Of a DNA stretch of 7,441 bases, positions 1-5,616 are shown one piece after another. A program made the translations under genes and the position numbers. A model generated the notes under the pieces. The model saw nothing but the letters and a program-made list of their open reading frames with translations, was not told the DNA's origin and made no database searches. Numbering within the stretch: position 1 is the first letter of the stretch; each line of letters begins with the position of its first letter. The stretch spans positions 1 to 7,441 of the forward strand of contig JAFGTH010000229.1 in NCBI GenBank assembly GCA_016934225.1, written 5' to 3'. The DNA is from Lentisphaerota bacterium. GTDB taxonomy: Bacteria; Verrucomicrobiota; Kiritimatiellia; UBA8416; JAFGTH01.

Positions 1-789
1 ACAGTTCATTTCTCAAACGCGCAACTTCAGCAAAGAAAACAGGAACTGCTTCATGGCATAGTGGAAAGTTTCGTTCGGCAAACGCTTTTAATGAAGGAGG
101 CCAGACGATTAAACATATTCCCCACCGAGGAAGAAGAACAAGCGGAACTCCAGAAGCTGGCGGACAGCCTTCCGAATGGAATGACAATTAAAGAGGCAAT
201 GAAGTCAAGCGGAATGAATCAGAGTGAAATTCTGGCAACAATTCGCACACGTCTTATGATTGACAAATTACTGATAATGCGTCTCAAAAACAAGGCCATG
301 GTATCCGATGCCGAACTGAATGCCTACTGTGAGCAGAATAAAGAACAGCTTCATCTCCCTGAAAGAGTTCGTGCATCACACATCCTTATAACGAATTCCC
401 CCGACAACAGCGCCGATGCCGAGAAACGCGCCAAAATTGATGACATCAGGAAACAATTACTTGCGGGCGCGGATTTCGCTGAATTGGCAAAGCAATACTC
501 CGATTGCCCCAGTTCTGCCAATGGCGGCGATCTCGGCACTTTCGGAAAAGGGCAAATGGTGGAACAGTTTGAACGCGCTGCATTTTCCCAGGAGATAGGC
601 GAAATAGGCCCTGTAATTAAAACTCAATTCGGTTATCACATCATCAAAGTTCTCGAGAAAAATGCCGCCGGAATAATGCCAAGGGACAAAGTGGCCGAAC
701 AACTTATTCGCGAAAAAACTCAAAAAGCAATACTGGATTACATTACACAGCTCAAATCAGCATCTAACGTCAAGTATGGATCAATATAA
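1..789 (+). CDS. Peptidyl-prolyl cis-trans isomerase, SurA/PrsA-type with one PpiC (parvulin) domain; 5' end missing
   Basis: The reading frame is open from base 1, giving 20 residues before the GTG at 61, so the gene starts outside the window and that GTG is probably internal. The visible 262 residues contain a helical, charged N-terminal part of SurA/trigger-factor style and then a parvulin domain at about 361-660. The domain shows the RASHILI start, the SDCPS segment, NGGDLGTFGKGQMV, the EQFERAAF motif and the closing GYHIIKVLEK. The two His of the parvulin active site (in ASHIL and GYHII), the Asp-Cys pair and the Met/Phe pocket residues are all present, so it looks catalytically intact. 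Parvulins isomerise X-Pro bonds; SurA and PrsA members fold exported proteins in the periplasm or outside the membrane. The signal peptide or lipobox would lie outside the window, so the location is inferred. The gene ends convergently, 27 bp from the YchF-like gene. Confidence 0.9.
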   Translation, partial: TVHFSNAQLQQRKQELLHGIVESFVRQTLLMKEARRLNIFPTEEEEQAELQKLADSLPNGMTIKEAMKSSGMNQSEILATIRTRLMIDKLLIMRLKNKAMVSDAELNAYCEQNKEQLHLPERVRASHILITNSPDNSADAEKRAKIDDIRKQLLAGADFAELAKQYSDCPSSANGGDLGTFGKGQMVEQFERAAFSQEIGEIGPVIKTQFGYHIIKVLEKNAAGIMPRDKVAEQLIREKTQKAILDYITQLKSASNVKYGSI

Positions 790-816
790 TACCGACTCGT
801 TTGGAGTATATTCATT

Positions 817-1845
817 TTACACATTGAACAGAAACGAGCAGATATCTCCATCCTCTATAATATAATCTTTCCCTTTCAATAATGTTTTACCATGTTGTTT
901 AATCGCCGTTTCACTACCATATGTCACTAGATCATCGTATTTGATAATTTCTACACGAATAAAGCCCCGCTCCATATCGCTATGAACCTTCCCTGCCGCA
1001 ATCGGCGCCGTTGAACCTTTCCGGATCGTCCAGGCCCGGACTTCATCTTTTCCCATTGTATAGAACGACATTAACCCAAGCGCATCATAGGCGGCTTTGT
1101 TAACGCGATCAATGCCACTGGCGTTTACACCCAATTCAGCCAGATATTCTGTGCGCTCCGCCGCGTTCGCGATTTCCATTATCTCGCGCTCTATTTTGCA
1201 CGACACAGGCACGTCTTTGGATGTGTTCTCACCGAGGCTTTTCTCGTCAACATTGCGCACCCACAGTATCGGTTTCAAAGACAGAAGCCCAAGACTTCGA
1301 ACTGTATCAAGTTCGTGTGTTTCCAGCCCTAACTCCGAAAGACGTTTCTCGTTCTCAAGCGCTTCAGTACACTTACGGAGCGTCTTTTCTTCCAGTATCT
1401 GCATGGGGGTCTGCCCCGCCCGCTTCTCTTTGCCGAGCCGGTCCAATCGCTTTTCGACCAATTCCAAATCGGCCAGTAAAATCTCGGCTTCCATATATTG
1501 TCTGTCCCTCTCGGCATCCACAACGCCTGCCGGATGATACACATTCTCGTCATAAAACTCGCGCACTAATACGCATGTCAAATCGCATTTCCGAGCCGGA
1601 TCCAGCCAGCCACGCGAATTCGAATCGCTGTTTACATCCGGGCACAGCACAAATCTATTTTCTGCGTATGTGATCTTTGCCGGTTGCACGAATTTTGCTA
1701 TGACATCCACTTTTTCATCCTTGATCATAGCGCAACCTTCAATTGGCTCATCAGGCTTTAACCCTTCCGGCACACTGCGTTGAGTAAGCAGCGAAAAAAG
1801 AGTCTTTTTCCCGGAACTTGCCAATCCTAATATAGAAATTTTCAT
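817..1845 (-). CDS. Divergent YchF/OLA1-like protein (DUF933/TGS C-terminal domain) with degenerate nucleotide-binding motifs
   Basis: This 342-residue protein is slightly shorter than typical YchF (about 363). The ATG at 1845 is chosen because it puts the P-loop strand MKISILGLAS at the N-terminus, as in the family; an in-frame TTG at 1869 would start next to the T-tract of the preceding terminator. Family hallmarks are strong: the helical insert LADLELVEKRLDRL (about 124-137), the LLSLKPILWVRNVDE strand (187-201) and the C-terminal domain (about 258-342) with EVRAWTIRKGSTAPIAAG, HSDMERGFIRVEI and DYIIEDGDI ending in FLFNV. YchF is normally a ribosome-associated, ATP-preferring P-loop NTPase of the Obg group. 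Here the P-loop reads GLASSGKKT instead of GxPNVGKST, so Lys14 replaces the Mg-binding Ser, and the DIAGL (G3) region is replaced by LCPDVNSDSN. Switch I is also unrecognisable. It is therefore probably a paralogue beside a canonical ychF elsewhere, perhaps with altered or no hydrolysis. No clear ribosome binding site is visible. Confidence 0.85.
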   Translation of the reverse strand: MKISILGLASSGKKTLFSLLTQRSVPEGLKPDEPIEGCAMIKDEKVDVIAKFVQPAKITYAENRFVLCPDVNSDSNSRGWLDPARKCDLTCVLVREFYDENVYHPAGVVDAERDRQYMEAEILLADLELVEKRLDRLGKEKRAGQTPMQILEEKTLRKCTEALENEKRLSELGLETHELDTVRSLGLLSLKPILWVRNVDEKSLGENTSKDVPVSCKIEREIMEIANAAERTEYLAELGVNASGIDRVNKAAYDALGLMSFYTMGKDEVRAWTIRKGSTAPIAAGKVHSDMERGFIRVEIIKYDDLVTYGSETAIKQHGKTLLKGKDYIIEDGDICSFLFNV

Positions 1846-1860
1846 GTTGAAATCCGGGCT

Positions 1861-1891
1861 AAAAAACAAATAACCCCGCTTGTATGCGGGG
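1861..1891 (-). terminator. Intrinsic terminator of the secreted-protein operon
   Basis: On the minus strand a perfect 6-bp GC stem (CCCCGC at 1891-1886 and GCGGGG at 1879-1874) with a 6-nt loop is followed by TTATTTGTTTTTT, a classic Rho-independent layout. It lies 28 bp after the stop codon of the PEP-CTERM gene and closes that transcription unit. Its T-tract ends only about 15 bp before the ATG of the YchF-like gene. Confidence 0.85.
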
Positions 1892-1900
1892 CCATGTCGC

Positions 1901-1934
1901 AGTTTGCAACCGAAAAACTCTAGCTTTGCAAACT
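1901..1934 (-). repeat. 9-bp inverted repeat around the PEP-CTERM stop codon
   Basis: The arms AGTTTGCAA (1901-1909) and TTGCAAACT (1926-1934) are perfect reverse complements separated by 16 bases that contain the stop codon at 1920-1922. In the minus-strand transcript this would form a hairpin just ahead of the intrinsic terminator, giving two stem-loops in a row. It could stabilise the 3' end against exonucleases or be a protein-binding palindrome. The function is not known. Confidence 0.6.
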
Positions 1935-2624
1935 CTTTTTCAGATTGCTCAATGAATCATTCAATTTTCGTCGGAACGTTATGCCAAGCGAAATAAATAC
2001 GGATGTCAGCATTGTCGCAACACCGGGCTCCGGCACGGCCATTGGCCATTGCTCGTCATCAAGCCAGAAATTGTCCAAGCCATACACCTGACCGCCTATA
2101 TTTTCTCTATATGTAAGCAGAATCCCGATTTCACTTATATCATCAATTGCGTTTGAAAAGGCTGCGCCTGTTTGGGGACCTGCCACGTTCCACCACCCGC
2201 TTCCGTATTCGACCGACACTCCTTCTCCATAGTTCCATCCTGCGCCAACATTGACAACATGCCTCCATTCATCGCCCGACACCGTATCAATAAAATATAT
2301 GTACAACTTGTCCGGCGCGGCGTCGGCTGCGTAGAAATCGAAGAGAATGCGCTCAGCCACAGTCAGATCCGTATAGGTACCGCCCGTTGTATCTCTAATT
2401 CTGTCAGTTGGAAATCCCAACTGAGCATCGCCGCCGGTTATTCCTAGAAACCCGTCGCCATCGTCTGCCTGCTCTATCGCTCCGTATGCAGCGCCACCGC
2501 TAATGTCCACAATCGTCCAGCCGTCTTCGCTGCCGGGAGTCTCCCATACATTGGAAACAATCGGAGCCGCCGTCGTAAATACGGCGGATAACAACAACAC
2601 ACAAACTATCTGTATTATTCTCAT
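1920..2624 (-). CDS. Exported PEP-CTERM sorting-domain protein with a jelly-roll-like body
   Basis: This 234-residue protein starts at ATG 2624 with a modest GAGAAG purine stretch just upstream. Residues 1-20 form a signal peptide: a hydrophobic core from IIQIVCVLLL to about Phe16, ending in TTAAP. Residues 30-190 are rich in Gly, Asp, Trp and Tyr, with alternating beta-strand patterns and the ending YGLDNFWLDDE, which resembles galactose-binding or CIA30-like carbohydrate-binding sandwiches; that is a style match, not an assigned family. The C-terminus carries a PEP-CTERM signal: VPEPG (197-201), a hydrophobic segment to about 217, then RRK (218-220). Such signals are cleaved and processed by an exosortase, usually in exopolysaccharide-producing Gram-negative bacteria. 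A 14-residue tail after the basic cluster is longer than usual. It is the last gene of the three-gene secreted operon, 17 bp behind its neighbour, and is followed by a terminator. Its ligand is unknown. Confidence 0.85.
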   Translation of the reverse strand: MRIIQIVCVLLLSAVFTTAAPIVSNVWETPGSEDGWTIVDISGGAAYGAIEQADDGDGFLGITGGDAQLGFPTDRIRDTTGGTYTDLTVAERILFDFYAADAAPDKLYIYFIDTVSGDEWRHVVNVGAGWNYGEGVSVEYGSGWWNVAGPQTGAAFSNAIDDISEIGILLTYRENIGGQVYGLDNFWLDDEQWPMAVPEPGVATMLTSVFISLGITFRRKLNDSLSNLKKSLQS

Positions 2625-2641
2625 TATCTTCTCGTGAGCGT

Positions 2642-3637
2642 TTATTCTCTTCGAACCCTATAAAAATACGGGCCCGCGCCGGTTGCTGTAACGTCTCTGT
2701 GTGTCATGCAACCAGTTGACTCGGCAACCAGACCAGATGCACCGTCCAACAATGCAAATCCCGACGTCAGGCTTGTCGCTCGGTATAATGAATAAACGCC
2801 GTTTTTGACACAGGCCCATTTCACTAAAATACCTTCGCCGCCATTATCTTCGCGCACGATTTCGGCAACAAATATTTTGTCGGCATATCCACTTTCATGC
2901 TCCGACCTGAGCTCATCAAGATCGGTCATTCCGTCTTCGTCAAGATCTACCGTTTTTTGTTCTTCGGTCAACTGATCAATGTCCGTTACACCAAATCGCT
3001 CTTGTAAAGCCTCTTCAAGCGGCGTCAGAACTGCGGGCGGAGTGATCGGGCCATCCGAATCTTGAAGCTGAAATTGACTGATCGTATATGACTGCGCCTG
3101 CAATCCTTTCTGCGATATCGTAATGCCTATCAAATCCACGTTTGCAAGATCCGCAATCCACATGCTGTCCGGATCGCCCTTGCTGTCGGTTTCCCATCCA
3201 GCGGATCTTTGAAACGCAATTTGATTCGTGGCAATAACTCCGACAGATGACGGCACCGTCACTGCCGTGTTGCGCCAGCTTCGTCCGCTTGCGGAACGCA
3301 GAACAACCAGCGCAAAAGCTGGTTCGTGTCCATCACTCTCTGCGAGAAATCGCACACTCTTCACGCCGGCGGCATTGTAATCTCCGCCGAACACACCATC
3401 TATGCCGCCCGGTTCCGCCACAACTGTGACCATGCAAGGCATAGGGGGCGCAGATCTATTCGGAAATGAAATGGTGGTGGCTCCTTCAGGCGTAGTCTCA
3501 ACAGTGACCTTCCCGTACCGGTCTTCACCAGGAACATTCCATTCATCGGCGTCAACGCCAACAGACGCGCCATAAACTGCAGCGCAGAATATTGTCACCA
3601 GGCACATTGCAATAATATTTGTTTTTCTCGTCTTCAT
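2642..3637 (-). CDS. Secreted protein with beta-rich N-terminal region, EF-hand-like loop and 'PYFYR' C-terminal module
   Basis: I place the start at ATG 3637, giving 331 residues that begin with a good signal peptide (KTRK, then IIAMCLVTIFCAAVYGA, probable cleavage after about residue 24). The frame stays open upstream, but that extension overlaps the preceding gene and has no signal-peptide character. Residues 25-195 look like a beta-sandwich domain of unknown family, with strand patterns such as KSVRFLAE, FALVVLRS and LIGITIS. Residues 231-242 (DLDEDGMTDLDE) fit the 12-residue calcium loop D-x-D-x-D-G-x-x-D-x-x-E of EF-hand, dockerin or thrombospondin type 3 repeats. Residues about 255-331 form a short C-terminal module (ILVKWACVKNGVYSLYRATSL and PYFYRVRRE) of a kind I associate with exported proteins of Kiritimatiellota and relatives. 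The ATG lies one base after the stop of the upstream gene (TAAAATG), so translational coupling is likely. The function is unknown, probably extracellular binding. Confidence 0.8.
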   Translation of the reverse strand: MKTRKTNIIAMCLVTIFCAAVYGASVGVDADEWNVPGEDRYGKVTVETTPEGATTISFPNRSAPPMPCMVTVVAEPGGIDGVFGGDYNAAGVKSVRFLAESDGHEPAFALVVLRSASGRSWRNTAVTVPSSVGVIATNQIAFQRSAGWETDSKGDPDSMWIADLANVDLIGITISQKGLQAQSYTISQFQLQDSDGPITPPAVLTPLEEALQERFGVTDIDQLTEEQKTVDLDEDGMTDLDELRSEHESGYADKIFVAEIVREDNGGEGILVKWACVKNGVYSLYRATSLTSGFALLDGASGLVAESTGCMTHRDVTATGAGPYFYRVRRE

Positions 3638-3638
3638 T

Positions 3639-5543
3639 TTAGTAAACCGACCACGTTGTATTAGCGTTCGTGGTGGAATAATACCAGAAAACCTGATCTT
3701 TCTGCATCTCGTAGTTGTTTGCCGCGCCATTTTCCCGCCATTTATTGACGTACTCATTCCAATTCAGCACTGTCAACTGGTTATTCCTGTAAATGTAAAT
3801 CATATCGCCGGACTTTTTCTGGTCAAAACCCCATCCGTTGACATCAGCATGTTCCGCGACTTTTGGCCATGTAAGCAGGTTCCACCCCACTTTAAACGCG
3901 TTATTTGTGCCGTATAATGTCGGATTAGGCGAATTAGTGGTGGTATCGTACATTACAAATGATACCGCGTTGGTCGCGTTGAGTCTCTTGAGATACATGC
4001 CCATGGTGGAAGTAATAGTCATATTGGAAGCGGCAATACCGGATTTCCCCACCCATGTATCAAGCTCAAGTCTGAAAATTTTCCACCCATTCGTGTAATG
4101 AATCCATATCTCGTCACCATGTTCCAAGGCCTGAGCAAGATCCTGGCCAAGTTTGTCGGCAAGCGTGTTCTCGCCCTGAGCGTAAGAGTAATCGCTGATT
4201 GAGAAAGCGTTAGTTCCGCCACCCTGACAGGTTTGAGTCATGAGATTAGAGCCGGAATCGGCGTCAACAGCCGACAACCCGACAGAAAGCGCCACTGCAT
4301 CAATTTTGCCTTGGTTTTGCATAACAAATCCGTTCATTACCGAATCTGTGCCATTGGTGCAAAACGGAAGCGGCGAAGCATTGAGTTTCTGCATCGTATC
4401 GCCGTACGACCCGGCCGAATAGTACAAATCCCACTGTTGGGTATTATAATCCAGATGCGCTGTCAATCCTATCCACGTATTGAGAGGCACTTCGGTCAGT
4501 ATATTCGTCCATGCATTCGTGCCATCGCTCTCAACATAGACCCGCAGAACACCTGCAGTGCTGATGTAATAAGCAATCACTGCGTCGGCGTCTACATCAG
4601 GAGGTTCGGTTCCGCCAAAATCGTTGTAACCGTCTGTCTGTATATAAATACCGCACCATACATTGGAGTATTGGCCCTGCGCTTCATCTAGATTGAGGGT
4701 AAGATCCGTTTGTTCCGTCTGACACGCTTGGCTTCCCTCACGAATGGGAGTACCGACCACAACCGCAGTACCCGTCCCGGTAACAGACCAGCAATTAATA
4801 CCGTTCGGCGAATTGCTCAAAGTATGACCCTGCGCCACTTCAAAGCCGTCAAAGAAAGGCAATCCTATCCCCCCTCCGGTTGATACTGCATAAATGCTGA
4901 TCGCGTCAATTCGAGCGCTATTGTGAAATCCTATCTGGTAAAGCTCATTACTGGCTGAACACATTCCCATAACACCGCTCGAGTTTGCTTTTGTCCAACT
5001 CGACCCGTATCCGTTTGTGGTATAGTACAGATCCCATTCGCCAGCGTTATAGTTTAAATAAGCTTTAAATCCTATCCATATGTCATCAGGAAGACCTGTC
5101 ACAAGCGTTTCCCACGATTCGTTATCGTAGGCAATCAGATTGCCGTTTGTGTTGACATAAAAAGCACCGGTTACATTTTCTACCGGCGGATCATTGGTTC
5201 CATCGTCGTAACGATACGGCTTGGCATATACCTCAAACCATACGCTTGTGTAGGAGGCGCTTTCGTCAATATCAAGAACCACATTGGTCATGCCATCATT
5301 ATACACATCGGTAAATGAGCATGCCTTTTCTCCAATAAGAACCGGATTCGTGACGACCAATACCTCGGCATCAGTGCCCGATTTGTTCCACGTCCCTGAT
5401 CCGGTGGGAAGATCGCCGACGCTATAGGCTTCAAAACTCTCAGTGAATGGTAATGTAACATCACCGAAGGTGACGGGCGATAAAAACACTAATCCAACCA
5501 CTACACACCACATACGACTGTGATTGGTTATTATTGCCCTCAT
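3639..5543 (-). CDS. Large secreted protein with duplicated LamG-like domains and a duplicated C-terminal module (A-A-B-B)
   Basis: The chosen ATG at 5543 gives 634 residues; an in-frame TTG at 5552 would add only three. Residues 1-27 form a signal peptide (core WCVVVGLVFLSPVTF, cleavage near FGD). Two homologous blocks follow. A1 (about 31-219) and A2 (about 228-421) both open with LPF-x-x-x-FE, share SNVW/TSVW, IWIG/TWIG and EWDLYY/QWDLYY, and close with a RIDAISI/KIDAVAL strand; this is typical of concanavalin-like/LamG sandwiches. Two further blocks, B1 (about 443-533) and B2 (545-634), share GTN-AF, GD-x-I-x-I, a Trp followed by G-x-AA-x-N, and TNA. B2 adds a GWNLLTWP motif of a kind seen in many bacterial surface proteins. 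No anchor, sortase or PEP-CTERM tail is visible, so the protein is probably released or held by a partner. It is the first gene of the operon with the next two secreted proteins. Carbohydrate binding is plausible; no catalytic motif was recognised. Confidence 0.82.
   Translation of the reverse strand: MRAIITNHSRMWCVVVGLVFLSPVTFGDVTLPFTESFEAYSVGDLPTGSGTWNKSGTDAEVLVVTNPVLIGEKACSFTDVYNDGMTNVVLDIDESASYTSVWFEVYAKPYRYDDGTNDPPVENVTGAFYVNTNGNLIAYDNESWETLVTGLPDDIWIGFKAYLNYNAGEWDLYYTTNGYGSSWTKANSSGVMGMCSASNELYQIGFHNSARIDAISIYAVSTGGGIGLPFFDGFEVAQGHTLSNSPNGINCWSVTGTGTAVVVGTPIREGSQACQTEQTDLTLNLDEAQGQYSNVWCGIYIQTDGYNDFGGTEPPDVDADAVIAYYISTAGVLRVYVESDGTNAWTNILTEVPLNTWIGLTAHLDYNTQQWDLYYSAGSYGDTMQKLNASPLPFCTNGTDSVMNGFVMQNQGKIDAVALSVGLSAVDADSGSNLMTQTCQGGGTNAFSISDYSYAQGENTLADKLGQDLAQALEHGDEIWIHYTNGWKIFRLELDTWVGKSGIAASNMTITSTMGMYLKRLNATNAVSFVMYDTTTNSPNPTLYGTNNAFKVGWNLLTWPKVAEHADVNGWGFDQKKSGDMIYIYRNNQLTVLNWNEYVNKWRENGAANNYEMQKDQVFWYYSTTNANTTWSVY
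3642..4217 (-). repeat. Protein-level tandem duplication B1/B2 (about 90 residues each)
   Basis: B1 lies at about 4217-3945 and B2 at about 3911-3642. Shared landmarks in order are GTNAF/GTNNAF, a G with following charged helix-like stretch, GDEIWIHYTNG/GDMIYIYRNN, a Trp then SGIAASN/NGAANN, a tyrosine-containing strand, and TNA followed by an aromatic strand ending in Tyr. Identity is low, so homology is likely but needs profile alignment. Confidence 0.55.
4281..5453 (-). repeat. Protein-level tandem duplication A1/A2 (LamG-like, about 190 residues each)
   Basis: A1 lies at about 5453-4887 and A2 at about 4862-4281. Matching landmarks occur in the same order in both: LPFTESFE/LPFFDGFE, GEKAC/GSQAC, LDIDE/LNLDE, YTSVW/YSNVW, IWIGFKAYLNYN/TWIGLTAHLDYN, EWDLYYTTNGYG/QWDLYYSAGSYG and RIDAISI/KIDAVAL. 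The DNA has diverged, so the duplication is old and under protein-level selection. Confidence 0.85.
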
Positions 5544-5553
5544 AACTGACAAT

Positions 5554-5583
5554 AGTATCCCATTCTATATGCACTTGTGTCAA
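5554..5583 (-). promoter_or_regulatory. Candidate sigma70 promoter of the secreted-protein operon
   Basis: A perfect -35 hexamer TTGACA (5583-5578, minus strand) is followed after 18 bp by GATACT (5559-5554), a 4/6 match to the -10 consensus. Transcription would begin around 5547, only about four bases before the ATG at 5543, giving a nearly leaderless message. This agrees with the absence of a Shine-Dalgarno sequence. The -10 is imperfect, so the call is tentative. Confidence 0.5.
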
Positions 5584-5616
5584 ATAAAAAAAGCGCCCCA
5601 AAAAACCGGTGATATT

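Noticed and set aside
61..63. GTG at 61 as the start of the PPIase gene
   Set aside because: The frame is open and protein-like back to base 1, and no signal peptide or ribosome binding site appears at 61, so the gene is better treated as cut by the window edge.
790..816. Bidirectional terminator between the convergent genes
   Set aside because: Only a 4-bp stem (actc/gagt) with a 5-base loop is visible, too weak to call; any T-rich run after it is interrupted.
1097..1673. Plus-strand open frames of about 150 residues inside the YchF-like gene
   Set aside because: They are Ser/Arg-rich antisense translations of a conserved minus-strand gene and show no domain features.
1846..1869. TTG at 1869 as the start of the YchF-like gene
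   Set aside because: It would add eight residues not seen in the family and would place the initiation region over the terminator T-tract; ATG 1845 gives the normal family N-terminus.
3638..3757. 40-residue N-terminal extension of the 2642-3637 gene
   Set aside because: It overlaps the coding end of the upstream gene, is rich in Arg and Thr without signal character, and would hide the clear signal peptide that starts at 3637.
5584..5616. Intrinsic terminator after the MORN gene, because GGGGCGC is followed by seven T on the minus strand
   Set aside because: No upstream complement to GGGGCGC was found close enough to form a convincing stem.
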